IMG/VR virus record: IMGVR_UViG_3300036760_000519
Span: 1-37,906 of that record
DNA from: a virus
Direction: 5' to 3' (one strand)
DNA: 37,906 nucleotides
In this document: positions 18,047 to 25,920 of the stretch, piece after piece
Position numbering within the stretch: the first letter of the stretch is position 1
How the letters are laid out: the number at the start of each line of letters is the position of its first letter
Program-made: the position numbers and the translations under genes
Notes under the pieces: generated by a model
What the model saw: only the letters and a program-made list of their open reading frames with translations
Database searches by the model: none
Told to the model about the DNA's origin: nothing

Positions 18047-20910
18047 GGGCCAGTGTATCCCGACAACACTACCGTCGCATTCACGGCCGCGCTCGTCGTC
18101 CAGCTCACCAGCGTGTTCGCCGTGATCTTGATCGGCGCCACGAAGCTCTTGGCGACGCCATCGCCTTTGCCGTTGCAGTAGTACTTGAACTTCATCGTCG
18201 TCGTGCCCTCCTCGATCGTCACGTCGTCGGCGGCGCTGCACGCGATGTAGATGTCGGTGATGTAGAGCGAGAGGCCGGCGCCGGGCGCCGCCTTCAGCGT
18301 GGTGTCCGTCACCGCGGACGACACCTCGGACGCGACGTGCCAGATGCGCGGCGGCGTCGGATGGGTATAGACCGCACCATCGCGGTCGACCGCGATATCG
18401 GTGGCATCCCCTTCGGCGGAGACCTCGGCCGAAGGCGCGGTATCGTCGGGCGTCTCGGCGCGGCCGCCCAGGAGCACGGGATTGCCGCTCACCGCCGCAT
18501 CATGCGCGGCGTCGCCCTGGACCTCGGCGTTCAGCGACGACGCCGTGGCCTGCGCCGCGTTGACCGTGAAGGCCGTGTTGTCCGACGCGATCGTGACCCG
18601 CGGCGTGCTGGTGCCGGCGGTGCCGTTGCCCGTACCTTGCAGCACGCCTGCGAAGGTCGGCTGAATGGCTTGGGCGCCGTTGCGCAAGTGCCAGGAGGCG
18701 ACCGCGTCGCCGTCGGCCGATACATCCGCCGGGGCTGCGGCGCTGGCCCGGCCGCCGTCGAGGAGCGGATTGGCCGTGACCGCCAGATCGCTGGCGACGT
18801 TGCCCTGCATGAAGGCGCCGCCAGCGGAATTGCCAGGGAAGCGGTCCCAGGTCGAGCCGTCGAAGACGTAGCCAAGGGCATTGACGCGCGGCGCCTGCGT
18901 GGCGTTGGTCAAGTTGTCGGCCGGCGTCTCCACCGTCGGCAGCTCGCTATCGACGGTCACGCTGTTGGTGATGGCGAGGACGCTGATCCGGCCGCTGGCG
19001 TCAACCGCCATGCGCTGGCCGCGGGTGGTGGCATCCTCGATCACCGCCACCTGGGCGCGCTTGCTGTCGATGCGTGCGGCGGCCACGTCGTTCTCAGTCA
19101 GGGCGGTGCCAGCGGCCTCATCGAAGATGAAGCCGGACGGGAGTACGCGAGAAGTTCCGTCCGTGAACCCCGCGTTGTCGACGAGCGAAGACGTGTCCTG
19201 TGTCGTGAAAGTGCCGGAGCCGCTGACGGTCACGGTGCCGTTGATGTTGACCGTCGGCCGGCCGCTGGCGTCGATATCCATGCGGTTGGCGTCGGTGCCG
19301 CCGACGATGCGGACCAGAAGTTTGCGGTCCAGCGTCATGCGGGGGATGCCGACATCGCCCTCGTCTACGCTATCGGTCGAGGCCTCATCGGCGAGCGCAC
19401 CCATTGGCGCCACGGAATCGGTGGCAATCGTGAAGGCGGCGTCGTCGGCCTTGCTCGGGCCGCCAGCACTGCCAGCGACGACATTGACGCGCATGGCGTT
19501 GTTGGCATCGTCCATGGCGCTGTCGCCGACGGAGTCGCGCACCGTCGTTGGCAGCAAGCCGGAACGCAGAACCCAGAGATTGGTGTTATCGCCATCGGCC
19601 GAGACATCGGTCGGCACGGTTGCCTGCGCGCGCCCACTGATACGAATAGGCCTCTCGGTGACCGCTGCATCGTGTGCGTCAGCGGCCACTGAAACTCGCT
19701 GCACGCCGGCGCTGGATACTCCGGCTCCCTCCAGAATGATATTGCCGTTGATGAGCGAGGAATCCGTAAAGATGCGTCCCTTCACGTCAACAGCGATGGC
19801 CGCATAGTCGCCGTTCGCGTCCGTCGTTGAGTTGGCCGCCGCGTCATTCCTGACTGCGAGCGCAAGCGTGCCAACGGCTCCGCTTGAATGTCCGGCATCT
19901 TCGGCAAACTGCGTCCCGCCAGAACAACCAGTGATGCAGTTGATCCGCAGCGCATTGTTCGCGTCGTCCATCGCCGAGTCGCCAGTAGAGTCGCGGATGA
20001 TCGTGTTCAGGGCGCCATTGCGGCTCAGCCAAAAATATGTGTCGTCGTCCTCGGCGCTCACCGCAGTCGGGATGGCCGTACTGCCGCGGCCTGCAACGGC
20101 GACGTTGAACCCCGTCAAAGCCGCATCGAAGGCATATTCGCCACGAACAACGACGGTCGGGCTGAAAGAGATGACATCGACCGGCAGCGGATTCGAAGAA
20201 TTCACGACGCCGAGCGCATTTGTCCCCGTGTCGGTCTCGAACATCATCGCGGTGCCGGTGATACTCGCGTCGGTATCGCCTTCGGTATATTGCGCTCCAC
20301 CGGAGCAGCCGGACAGGCAGGTAACGCTGAGACCAGCCGCAGACGTGCCCGGCAGCCGGTCCCACGTCGCGCCATCCCAGCCCATCATGAACGCTCCGAC
20401 ACCCGGCACAGTCGGGTTCGCGAAGTTGTCGGTCAGTGCCGCGGCGGCGGGAAGTTCTGTATCGGCGTCGACGTCGAGTTCGCGGTCGCTGCCGCACTTC
20501 ACGGCCGCGATGCTATTGGCCGGGCTGCTGTCGGTCGCCTCGATGCAACCCATCGGCGTAATCTGGGTCGTCCCGAGGGTGAAGCCGCTTTCATCGGCTA
20601 GGGCGGTGCCGCCGCTGCCGGCGCCAGCGATGATATTGACGCGAAGGGCATTATTCGCGTCATCCATGGCGGAATCGCCGACCGAATCGCGCAAGGTAAC
20701 GTGCAGGCTCCGTGCGGTCGTCATCCGCAGCGCGCCGGCATTGTTCTCGGTGACGGCGTCAGAACTGGTGTCGTCGACTTCGCCTGCGATCGGCGTCACG
20801 CGGGTGGCGTTCGGCGCGAAAGCCGAGTCGTCGATGATCGTCTGCGCCATGGCAGGGCCGGCCGCGAACCACAGAGCAGCCGTGATCAGGAGGGCGCGAA
20901 GGCGGATCAC
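18043..20910 (-). CDS. 955-aa repetitive beta-rich fibre protein with signal peptide
   Basis: The GTG start overlaps the preceding stop (GTGA). Residues 1-23, MIRLRALLITAALWFAAGPAMAQ, form a classical signal peptide with an AMA-Q site. The mature part is a beta-rich Asp/Ala/Thr repeat protein. A module with core 'RDS(V/T)GDSAMDDANNA(L/M)R(V/I)N' occurs three times (near residues 75, 305 and 460). Related 'SADGDxxxxWxLR' and 'GGRAxxxxPxDVSAxGD' elements recur about five times. Other landmarks are 'WDGATWDRLPG' and 'FDGSTWDRFPGNSAGG'. Such repeats fit an elongated trimeric fibre shaft. Its position between connector genes and other fibre genes supports a tail fibre. The C-terminal about 90 residues (from 'RIWHVASEVSSAVTDTTLK') look like a separate domain. 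Why a virion fibre carries a Sec signal is unclear. Confidence 0.75.
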   Translation of the reverse strand: MIRLRALLITAALWFAAGPAMAQTIIDDSAFAPNATRVTPIAGEVDDTSSDAVTENNAGALRMTTARSLHVTLRDSVGDSAMDDANNALRVNIIAGAGSGGTALADESGFTLGTTQITPMGCIEATDSSPANSIAAVKCGSDRELDVDADTELPAAAALTDNFANPTVPGVGAFMMGWDGATWDRLPGTSAAGLSVTCLSGCSGGAQYTEGDTDASITGTAMMFETDTGTNALGVVNSSNPLPVDVISFSPTVVVRGEYAFDAALTGFNVAVAGRGSTAIPTAVSAEDDDTYFWLSRNGALNTIIRDSTGDSAMDDANNALRINCITGCSGGTQFAEDAGHSSGAVGTLALAVRNDAAANSTTDANGDYAAIAVDVKGRIFTDSSLINGNIILEGAGVSSAGVQRVSVAADAHDAAVTERPIRISGRAQATVPTDVSADGDNTNLWVLRSGLLPTTVRDSVGDSAMDDANNAMRVNVVAGSAGGPSKADDAAFTIATDSVAPMGALADEASTDSVDEGDVGIPRMTLDRKLLVRIVGGTDANRMDIDASGRPTVNINGTVTVSGSGTFTTQDTSSLVDNAGFTDGTSRVLPSGFIFDEAAGTALTENDVAAARIDSKRAQVAVIEDATTRGQRMAVDASGRISVLAITNSVTVDSELPTVETPADNLTNATQAPRVNALGYVFDGSTWDRFPGNSAGGAFMQGNVASDLAVTANPLLDGGRASAAAPADVSADGDAVASWHLRNGAQAIQPTFAGVLQGTGNGTAGTSTPRVTIASDNTAFTVNAAQATASSLNAEVQGDAAHDAAVSGNPVLLGGRAETPDDTAPSAEVSAEGDATDIAVDRDGAVYTHPTPPRIWHVASEVSSAVTDTTLKAAPGAGLSLYITDIYIACSAADDVTIEEGTTTMKFKYYCNGKGDGVAKSFVAPIKITANTLVSWTTSAAVNATVVLSGYTGP

Positions 20911-21290
20911 TCGAACTCCTCGAGATAGCTGAGAGAGGCGTTGTTGATGTCGGCAATGGCGTGGATGGCAGCGCGAGATTGGACCACGACGCTTGCTCCC
21001 GAAAGCGCCGGAAGGTAGGCGCCAGCCCCGACCGAAACGCCACCAGCGCCGAGGTAGACGTCGCCCTGCCCCGCGATGCCGCGATGCCAGAACGTGATGC
21101 GCCGGCGAGTATTGTTTGCTGCCACGATCTGACCGCCGCCGACTGTCGCATTCGCCGAGCCGTGGCCGATGAACTCTGTGCCCACATCGGTGACGACCTG
21201 AGCGCGTGTGCTATCGGTCTGCGTCTTGGTCGAGATTGGAACGGCGCCGCCGCCCGTACCTGGATCTTCGAGAACGCTGTCGAACGCCAT
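20907..21290 (-). CDS. 127-aa structural protein
   Basis: A beta-rich 127-aa protein starting MAFDSVLEDPGTGGGAVPISTKTQ. It has 'GTEFIGHGSANATVGGGQIVAANNTRRRITFWHRG' followed by 'DVYLGAGGVSVGAGAYLPALSGASVVVQSRAAIHAI', which reads like a beta-sandwich of a virion or fibre-attached protein. It overlaps the 955-aa gene by 4 bases, which suggests coupled expression. No named family is recognised. It may be a head fibre or a tail-attached beta domain. Confidence 0.6.
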   Translation of the reverse strand: MAFDSVLEDPGTGGGAVPISTKTQTDSTRAQVVTDVGTEFIGHGSANATVGGGQIVAANNTRRRITFWHRGIAGQGDVYLGAGGVSVGAGAYLPALSGASVVVQSRAAIHAIADINNASLSYLEEFE

Positions 21291-21293
21291 GGC

Positions 21294-22004
21294 CTACTGC
21301 ACCGCGTTTTTCTCAGGAGCGGCCGTCTTCGACTCGTCGGCGTAGGAGCCGGACTTGCGGCGCCCCTCCTCCATCTGCGCGCTCGTCAGCAGCTTGCCGT
21401 ACATGGTCTCCCACGACATCGCCTGCTGCGGCTCGTCAGCCATGGCGCCGTAGTTCTTCTTGGAGCCGGCCACCTGCACCATTGCAGCCGCGAACAGCAG
21501 GTCGGGGTGGAAGGTCGAGAGGTAGGTAGTCTGCGAGCCGTCGCCTGGCGCTGCCACCGACAGCGAATCCGGCCGGAATGTCCCGGCGATCTCGACCTTG
21601 TAGGCGGCGTTTGGCGAAGGCGCCACGAGGGCCTGATTCGAACCGAGGTCGCACCAGAACCTGGGTAGGCCGGTTTGGCTGCGGTCCGGCCAGTAGTCGT
21701 TGATGAAGCTCTCAGTCTTACGATCGAGCGGGTTGCGCTTCGTGGTCGTGGCCACCGGCGTGAAAAACGTCAGCTCACGCACCACTAGCATCTCCGGCGG
21801 CGTGCCGAGGCGGCCGAGCACCGCCGCCAGCAGGCTGAACGTAGTCTGCGTGTACTTGCGCGAGACCAACATGTCGAGATCGCGCAGGATCCGCACCTCG
21901 GCATCGCCGAGCAGGTCCGGCCACAGCGCGTCAAACACGGTGTCGTTGGCGTTGATCTTCGCCTCGCCCTTCACCCGGGCGGTCAGGCTCGTGTAGGTGC
22001 TCAT
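21294..22004 (-). CDS. Head-tail adaptor-like protein
   Basis: A 236-aa protein. It starts MSTYTSLTARVKGEAKINANDTVFDALWPDLLGDAEVRILRDLDML, then has 'LVVRELTFFTPVATTTKRNPLDRKTESFINDYWPDRSQTGLPRFWCD'. Near the end is 'YLSTFHPDLLFAAAMVQVAGSKKNYGAM', a helix typical of podovirus adaptor proteins. I recall the pattern (helical ends, beta middle, 'P.fy...G......p.P...' core) from phage adaptor proteins. It lies directly after the gp4-like and zinc-ribbon genes, in the expected place for a connector component below the portal. Confidence 0.62.
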   Translation of the reverse strand: MSTYTSLTARVKGEAKINANDTVFDALWPDLLGDAEVRILRDLDMLVSRKYTQTTFSLLAAVLGRLGTPPEMLVVRELTFFTPVATTTKRNPLDRKTESFINDYWPDRSQTGLPRFWCDLGSNQALVAPSPNAAYKVEIAGTFRPDSLSVAAPGDGSQTTYLSTFHPDLLFAAAMVQVAGSKKNYGAMADEPQQAMSWETMYGKLLTSAQMEEGRRKSGSYADESKTAAPEKNAVQ

Positions 22005-22279
22005 GCGTCGATGAACCCGCTGTCATCCGGCCGCGGCTCTTCCGCTGGCTCGGGGTCGGGCTTGAGGATGATCGTGCGCAATTGCTCGTTGGGCTCGTCG
22101 AGGCAGCCCGGGCAGTGCCGTCCACCGGTCGGCATGAGGCTGTCGCCCGCCCACTCCATCTGCGGCTTGAGTGCGCTCAGGTTGAAGTGGCCGCCGCAGC
22201 GGTCGCACTGGCCGATCGGCTCGGGATTGTTGGGATCGACCGTGAAATTCTCGCGGAAGCCGAGGTTCTCGGTCGCCAT
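22001..22279 (-). CDS. Small zinc-ribbon protein
   Basis: A 92-aa protein with C25-x-x-C28 (QCDRCGGHFNLSAL) and a second HCPGC (C-x-x-C), forming a zinc ribbon, and an acidic Pro/Glu tail. I recall small phage proteins of the type 'CDRCG..y..seLr......l.vC.dC.D' near the head-completion genes, so this is probably a member. It overlaps the next gene by 4 bases and shares a base with the preceding gene (22279). The role is unknown. Zinc ribbons of this kind may bind DNA ends or a connector protein. Confidence 0.7.
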   Translation of the reverse strand: MATENLGFRENFTVDPNNPEPIGQCDRCGGHFNLSALKPQMEWAGDSLMPTGGRHCPGCLDEPNEQLRTIILKPDPEPAEEPRPDDSGFIDA

Positions 22280-22965
22280 CAGGTCACCCGATAGCCGGAG
22301 AAGTCGGGCCGGATGATCGTCTTGACGCGCTGCTGATACTCGCTCTTGAAGTCGGCAAAGGCCTCGATCGCCTCCTGCTTCTTCTCGGCGAAGCGCTCAG
22401 GCGCCCACTTCTCGGCGAAACGCATCGCCAGCCAGGCGCACAGCGCGTCGAGGCCGAGTTCGGGGAGGTCGACGGTCTCAGCGGCCGTCGTAACGCTCTG
22501 CAGGCGTCGCAGCCGGTAGTAATTCAGCGTGGCAGCGGCGCCGGCGCGCAGCACGGGCCAGACGTAGATGATCGGCGACGTCTGCCGGTCGAAATAGAAC
22601 TGCGTCGGCCGGTCGGATTCCTGAAGCTTGTCGGTCAGCGCGGCATAGGTCGAGCGGCTGATGGCCGTGATGATCAGATCGCGCGCCGGCGTGCCCGTGG
22701 TCACGTAGGCGTCGAGGACGGCAACCGTGCCCACCGGCGCCGGATAGTCGGGATCCGCCGCGGCGAGCGCCTGCATCTGCAGGTCGATCGCCCAGAGGTG
22801 GATACCCTTGGTCGCCCAGCGCTGCAGGATCAGGTTGACGGAGAAGCGGGCCGAGCGCGCGAGATCGCCAGGCATGCTGTCGCGCGCCTTGCCGATGCGC
22901 TCCCACGTCTCCGTGGCAAGGTCGGCGAACTCGGGGGCGAAGGTGAAGCTGCCGGACGTCGCCAT
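22279..22965 (-). CDS. Tail adaptor / head completion protein (P22 gp4-like)
   Basis: A 228-aa protein. Its helical N-terminus 'FAPEFADLATETWERIGKARDSMPGDLARSARFSVNLILQRWATKGIHLWAID' matches the gp4-family pattern of an (I/L)..A.ERIG....... A...LN.....W...G..LW arrangement. A beta region with 'ISRSTYAALTDKLQESDRPTQFYFDRQTSPIIYVWPVLRAG' follows, then a C-terminal helix 'DALCAWLAMRFAEKWAPERFAEKKQEA'. The gp4 family forms the ring under the portal and closes the packaged head in short-tailed phages. The family recognition is by pattern and position. Confidence 0.75.
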   Translation of the reverse strand: MATSGSFTFAPEFADLATETWERIGKARDSMPGDLARSARFSVNLILQRWATKGIHLWAIDLQMQALAAADPDYPAPVGTVAVLDAYVTTGTPARDLIITAISRSTYAALTDKLQESDRPTQFYFDRQTSPIIYVWPVLRAGAAATLNYYRLRRLQSVTTAAETVDLPELGLDALCAWLAMRFAEKWAPERFAEKKQEAIEAFADFKSEYQQRVKTIIRPDFSGYRVT

Positions 22966-23318
22966 CAGGCACCCAGATCAGGCGCCGTCGGCGGCCCGTC
23001 GATGTAACCGGAATCGGTCAGGTCGATCTCGACGTTCTTGTTCAGGATGCAGCCGTAGGCGAATGCCGGGATCAAGGCGCGCGGGATCCGGCCGCCAGCA
23101 CGCTGACAGACGCTCCATCGTCCTTCGTTGTCCCAGACCACCATGACATGGCCGGCGATGCCGCCATTGCCATCGTCACCGCCATAGAGCCGATCCATCA
23201 TGTGCGCATGCCGCATGAAGGCGGCGTTCTTCTGGTCGAAGCGCCGATTGAGCACCGTGACCTTCGGGCCGCCGTTCTTCATCTGCACCGACCGAAGTCG
23301 CGGGATGCTGGTCTTCAC
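22965..23318 (-). CDS. 117-aa hypothetical protein of the head-tail region
   Basis: A 117-aa protein with a basic N-terminus, 'HAHMMDRLYGGDDGNGGIAGHVMVVWDNEGRWSVCQRAGGRIPRALIPAFAYG' in the middle, and an acidic end. Tyr, Trp and Gly content suggests a small beta protein. It overlaps the 65-aa gene by 4 bases and the gp4-like gene by one base. No family is recognised. Its place between head and tail-adaptor genes suggests a virion component or assembly factor. Confidence 0.55.
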   Translation of the reverse strand: MKTSIPRLRSVQMKNGGPKVTVLNRRFDQKNAAFMRHAHMMDRLYGGDDGNGGIAGHVMVVWDNEGRWSVCQRAGGRIPRALIPAFAYGCILNKNVEIDLTDSGYIDGPPTAPDLGA

Positions 23319-23512
23319 TTGGACCCCCGAAACCGGTTGATGCGTCCGCCGTGGGCGAAGCCATGGCTCGATCGTGGCGCCTCGGAGCGGCGCGCCTCGC
23401 TCAGCGCGATCGCTTCGGCCTGCTTGGCGGGTCGCCCTGCCGACTCCAGCTCGGCGATGTTCTCGCCGATGACCTCTTCCGAGCTACCCGGCTTTAGCGG
23501 CATCCTGGCCAT
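23315..23512 (-). CDS. Small conserved phage protein (MPLKxGSS type)
   Basis: A 65-aa protein starting MARMPLKPGSSEEVIGENIAELESAGRPAKQAEAIAL. The pattern 'MPLKxGSSxxxIxxNIxELxxxGxPxxQAxAIAL' is a widespread small phage protein that I recognise from many head regions, although its function is not known. The C-terminus carries 'HGFAHGGRINRFRGSK', a version of the GGR motif seen in the larger virion proteins here. The start (ATG at 23512 or the ATG at 23503) overlaps the 131-aa gene by 20-29 bases in another frame. Confidence 0.75.
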   Translation of the reverse strand: MARMPLKPGSSEEVIGENIAELESAGRPAKQAEAIALSEARRSEAPRSSHGFAHGGRINRFRGSK

Positions 23513-23879
23513 CCTTGAGGGTCTTGTTCTCGAGCATGGCCGCTTCGAGCTTGGACTCGAGATCGGCGATCTTCGCGTGCGCGGCGGCGAACACGGATTC
23601 GGTCACGCGATCGGACAGCATGAGCCCGTAGGTGCCGTCGCCGACGAGGCAGACCGCGTCCTGCGGCACCAGCGGAAGTTCCCACTGCCATTCCACGATG
23701 TCGGTGCCGCCCTGCACGGCCGGCAGTCCGAACTGCACCAAGAGACGGCGGCCGCCCTGTTCGAGCATGATGCGGACGTAATCGCCGCTGGTGAGGCGGC
23801 GATAGGTGACCTGGTCCCACACCGTTCCGGCTGGGTCCGTGAACTGCTTGCCGGGGTCCGCGAGGTTTTGTTTAGCCAT
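23484..23879 (-). CDS. 131-aa head-region protein
   Basis: I use the ATG at 23879, which overlaps the 97-aa gene by 8 bases. The longer in-frame start at 24101 reads Arg/Ser-rich sequence antisense in style and inside the upstream gene. The product has 'FTDPAGTVWDQVTYRRLTSGDYVRIMLEQGGRRLLVQFGLPAVQGG', a beta-rich core with 'WQWELPLVPQDAVCLVGDGTYGLML', and a C-terminal coiled coil 'AHAKIADLESKLEAAMLENKTLKDGQ'. No family is recognised. It is probably a minor head or head-tail protein. Confidence 0.6.
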   Translation of the reverse strand: MAKQNLADPGKQFTDPAGTVWDQVTYRRLTSGDYVRIMLEQGGRRLLVQFGLPAVQGGTDIVEWQWELPLVPQDAVCLVGDGTYGLMLSDRVTESVFAAAHAKIADLESKLEAAMLENKTLKDGQDAAKAG

Positions 23880-24165
23880 AGCCGAACACCAGGGTGCAAC
23901 CGGCGATGACGGCGTGGATGCCGATGCGGAAGAGCACGCCGTCATCGGGGATATCGATGGTGAAGGCCACGGCGGCGGCGCCGAAAGTGACCGTCCCCAT
24001 CTTGCCCTCGCCGCCGGTGCCATCCAGGAGCGAGAAGCTGCCGGCGCCCGTCGGGCAGACGATGATCTGGCGCAGATGCGTCGGCCCGACCGCTTGGGCA
24101 ACCGCCGCCTTCTGCGCCAGGCCGGTGCCAGCGAGGGCGGCCGAGTAAAGTACTTGGCCCGCCAT
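23872..24165 (-). CDS. 97-aa structural protein
   Basis: A 97-aa protein starting MAGQVLYSAALAGTGLAQKAAVAQAVGPTHLRQIIVCPTGAGSFSLLDGTGGEGKMG, a beta-rich, small-residue sequence ending 'GIHAVIAGCTLVFGYG'. The strand pattern (RQIIVCPTGAGSFSLLDG ... VAFTIDIPDDGVLF) resembles a small beta-sandwich as in minor capsid or decoration proteins. It follows the 230-aa gene by 3 bases. No specific family is recognised. Confidence 0.6.
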   Translation of the reverse strand: MAGQVLYSAALAGTGLAQKAAVAQAVGPTHLRQIIVCPTGAGSFSLLDGTGGEGKMGTVTFGAAAVAFTIDIPDDGVLFRIGIHAVIAGCTLVFGYG

Positions 24166-24168
24166 GGC

Positions 24169-24861
24169 TCAGAACCGATTCCGGCCGGCCATCACGTAGT
24201 CGACGGTCATGGCCTTGGCGGCGGCGGCGCCGTTCTGCAGCGCGAAGGACATCGTCAGGTCGACGGTGTCCGGGAAGTTGGTCAGAGCCTCGGTGTACCC
24301 CTTTACCACATCATCCTGACCGTAGTAGAGCCGCGCGGCCGAGGCATCGTAGTACCACTGCAGTTTCGTCTGCGTGGCGTTGACCAGCGCGGCGACCGCG
24401 GCGACCGCGGCGACGGAACCGGCCGCAGCCTTGAATATCGCGAGATCGACGCTGGCCGAGCCGTTGATCTTGTTGAAGTAGATGCCGTCGCTCACGGCGA
24501 AGGGCGTGCTGTCGAGCGCCTGCATGCCGACGACCAACAGGCTGTTCACGACATCGGATAGTTCCAGCTTGGCCTCGAAGAAGGCGTCGCGCTTCTTGTC
24601 GAGACGCAGATTGGCGACGGTGCGCTGGTACGCCACCGTGTCGCCGTTGGCACCGGCGTTGGTGATCAGCAGGCGGCCGCCGTCGCCGGCGGTCAGCACG
24701 TTGGTGCCGGCCCCGATCTTGGTGACCGTCCAGTCCGCGAGGGCCTGCTTGAGGAACTCCTCGAAGTCGACGATCGCGCGCGCGGGGTGCGGGAACGCCA
24801 GCTGCTTCATGGGATGGGCTTGCAGCAGGTTGGTGATGCCGTTGGGGAAATGGGTGGTCAA
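24169..24861 (-). CDS. Head decoration-like / minor structural protein
   Basis: A 230-aa protein directly after the major capsid gene. It has a 'FEEFLKQALADWTVTKIGAGTNVLTAGDGGRLLITNAGANGDTVAYQRT' beta section, then 'KKRDAFFEAKLELSDVVNSLLVVGMQALDS...FAVSDGIYFNKINGSASVDLAIFKAA', and ends 'LTMSFALQNGAAAAKAMTVDYVMAGRNRF'. The jelly-roll-like strand pattern (damage-free Gly/Ala/Thr repeats, 'DGIYFNKING') is known to me from phage head proteins whose role is undetermined. A good ribosome-binding site AAAGGAG precedes the ATG by about 8 bases. Two stem-loops separate it from the capsid gene, so it may be made at a lower level. Confidence 0.6.
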   Translation of the reverse strand: MTTHFPNGITNLLQAHPMKQLAFPHPARAIVDFEEFLKQALADWTVTKIGAGTNVLTAGDGGRLLITNAGANGDTVAYQRTVANLRLDKKRDAFFEAKLELSDVVNSLLVVGMQALDSTPFAVSDGIYFNKINGSASVDLAIFKAAAGSVAAVAAVAALVNATQTKLQWYYDASAARLYYGQDDVVKGYTEALTNFPDTVDLTMSFALQNGAAAAKAMTVDYVMAGRNRF

Positions 24862-24886
24862 AGCAATCTCCTTTCAAGAGATCAGA

Positions 24887-24905
24887 GCTGGACGGTATGT
24901 CCAGC
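24887..24905 (-). terminator. Stem-loop 2 downstream of the capsid gene
   Basis: GCTGGAC / GTCCAGC form a 7-bp stem with a 5-base loop (GGTAT on plus). Read on the minus strand it lies 92 bases after the capsid stop codon and about 25 bases upstream of the next start. Together with the larger hairpin at 24943-24971 it could reduce read-through or protect the capsid mRNA. No T-tract follows. Confidence 0.5.
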
Positions 24906-24942
24906 CCCACTTTGGGTTGCGATGGAAGTAGACAGGGAGGCG

Positions 24943-24971
24943 GCTGGCGCTTCTGCAAGAGAAACGCCAGC
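24943..24971 (-). terminator. Stem-loop 1 downstream of the capsid gene
   Basis: GCTGGCG-c-TTCT-gcaag-AGAA-a-CGCCAGC folds into an 11-bp stem with one C/A mismatch and a 5-base loop, 25 bases after the capsid stop codon. It is the first of two hairpins in the only sizeable gap (135 bases) of the head operon. This is the usual place for a partial terminator or a 3'-end stabiliser after the most highly expressed gene. The minus-strand sequence after it is not T-rich. Confidence 0.6.
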
Positions 24972-24996
24972 GCGCTTAAAGTATTCGGCAAGTCAA

Positions 24997-25905
24997 TCAG
25001 GTCGGGAAGCTTGCGTATCCCGCTCGATAGTTGCGGAACCACAAGCTATAGCGCTCCTCGGCCGAAACTTTCAAAGACTTCGTATCGAAATCCGTGATCA
25101 TGTCGGTCTCCATGGGATCACGCTGCGTGTACGTGAACCCTTCCGGGCAGTCCGTCTTGAGGAACCACGCCTTGGTCGACGACAGGAAATCCATGACGAG
25201 ATAGCTGTCACGGATCGACCGCAGTTGCCGCAGGGCGTTGGGGTCGTTCTCGGCGGTGCCCGGCCGGAGCTGGGCGTTCATCAGGCGTTGCGCCACGTAC
25301 TTGAGTTCGGTCGGCACACCGAGGCGCACGATGTTGGCCAGGTAGCGAAGTCCGCGGGCGTCCTTGAAGCGACGCACGCCGATGTCGCCGGCCTCGAGCG
25401 CGGCCTCGCTCAGCTCGACGTCGACCGCAGGACGGTTGGCGTTCGTGCCGGTATCGTGCGGATGCGCGGTGCTGAAGAGGGCAACACCATCGCCGCCGGT
25501 CGTGGCGTCATACACCGTGCCGTTGTTGAGGATGTTCGCGGCGGTGATCTCCTTGAACTGCCGGAAAGACCGCTTGAGCGACTCCGCCGTCGGGTTGAAC
25601 TCCGACTTGTAGAGATTGTCGCGGATGGCCCACTTCGTGATGACGAAGCCGAGGGCCACACCCTGGTGGATGACGTTGTAGCTGATGCCGGAGCCGGCGC
25701 CGGAATCGTAGTGGATGGAGCCGGCTTCGGTCTTGAGCTGCGCCAGGCCGAACAGTTTCTTTTCCGTGGCCTTCTCGAAGTTCTTGTCCGAGTCGGGGCC
25801 GCGGTCGAACCATTGCGTCCACTGGTCCACGAGATCGGGATAGTCCCCGAAGACGCTGTAGAGGCCGGGCAGCAGGAAGTCCTTGATTGCTGCGAGATTG
25901 TGCAT
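24997..25905 (-). CDS. Major capsid protein (HK97-fold candidate)
   Basis: A 302-aa protein. It has an N-terminal helical arm (MHNLAAIKDFLLPGLYSVFGDYPDLVDQWTQWF), then 'FGLAQLKTEAGSIHYDSG' and 'YNVIHQGVALGFVITKWAIRDNLYKSEFNPTAESLKRSFRQFKE'. Next comes 'GDGVALFSTAHPHDTGT' and 'ARGLRYLANIVRLGVPTELKYVAQRLM', and the end has 'DFLSSTKAWFLKTDCPEGF'. The 'GxxLFSTxHP' element and the 'L(I/V)VP.....A..l' type region are typical of HK97-fold capsid proteins of the Mu gpT-like kind. Position after scaffold and decoration genes, size and the post-gene hairpins fit. A ribosome-binding site AGAGG precedes the ATG at 25905. Confidence 0.85.
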   Translation of the reverse strand: MHNLAAIKDFLLPGLYSVFGDYPDLVDQWTQWFDRGPDSDKNFEKATEKKLFGLAQLKTEAGSIHYDSGAGSGISYNVIHQGVALGFVITKWAIRDNLYKSEFNPTAESLKRSFRQFKEITAANILNNGTVYDATTGGDGVALFSTAHPHDTGTNANRPAVDVELSEAALEAGDIGVRRFKDARGLRYLANIVRLGVPTELKYVAQRLMNAQLRPGTAENDPNALRQLRSIRDSYLVMDFLSSTKAWFLKTDCPEGFTYTQRDPMETDMITDFDTKSLKVSAEERYSLWFRNYRAGYASFPT

Positions 25906-25920
25906 TGTCCAGGACCTCTC

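Noticed and set aside
17782-19692. 636-aa plus-strand open frame
   Set aside because: Antisense to the 955-aa fibre gene. Its apparent repeats are only the complement of the fibre repeats.
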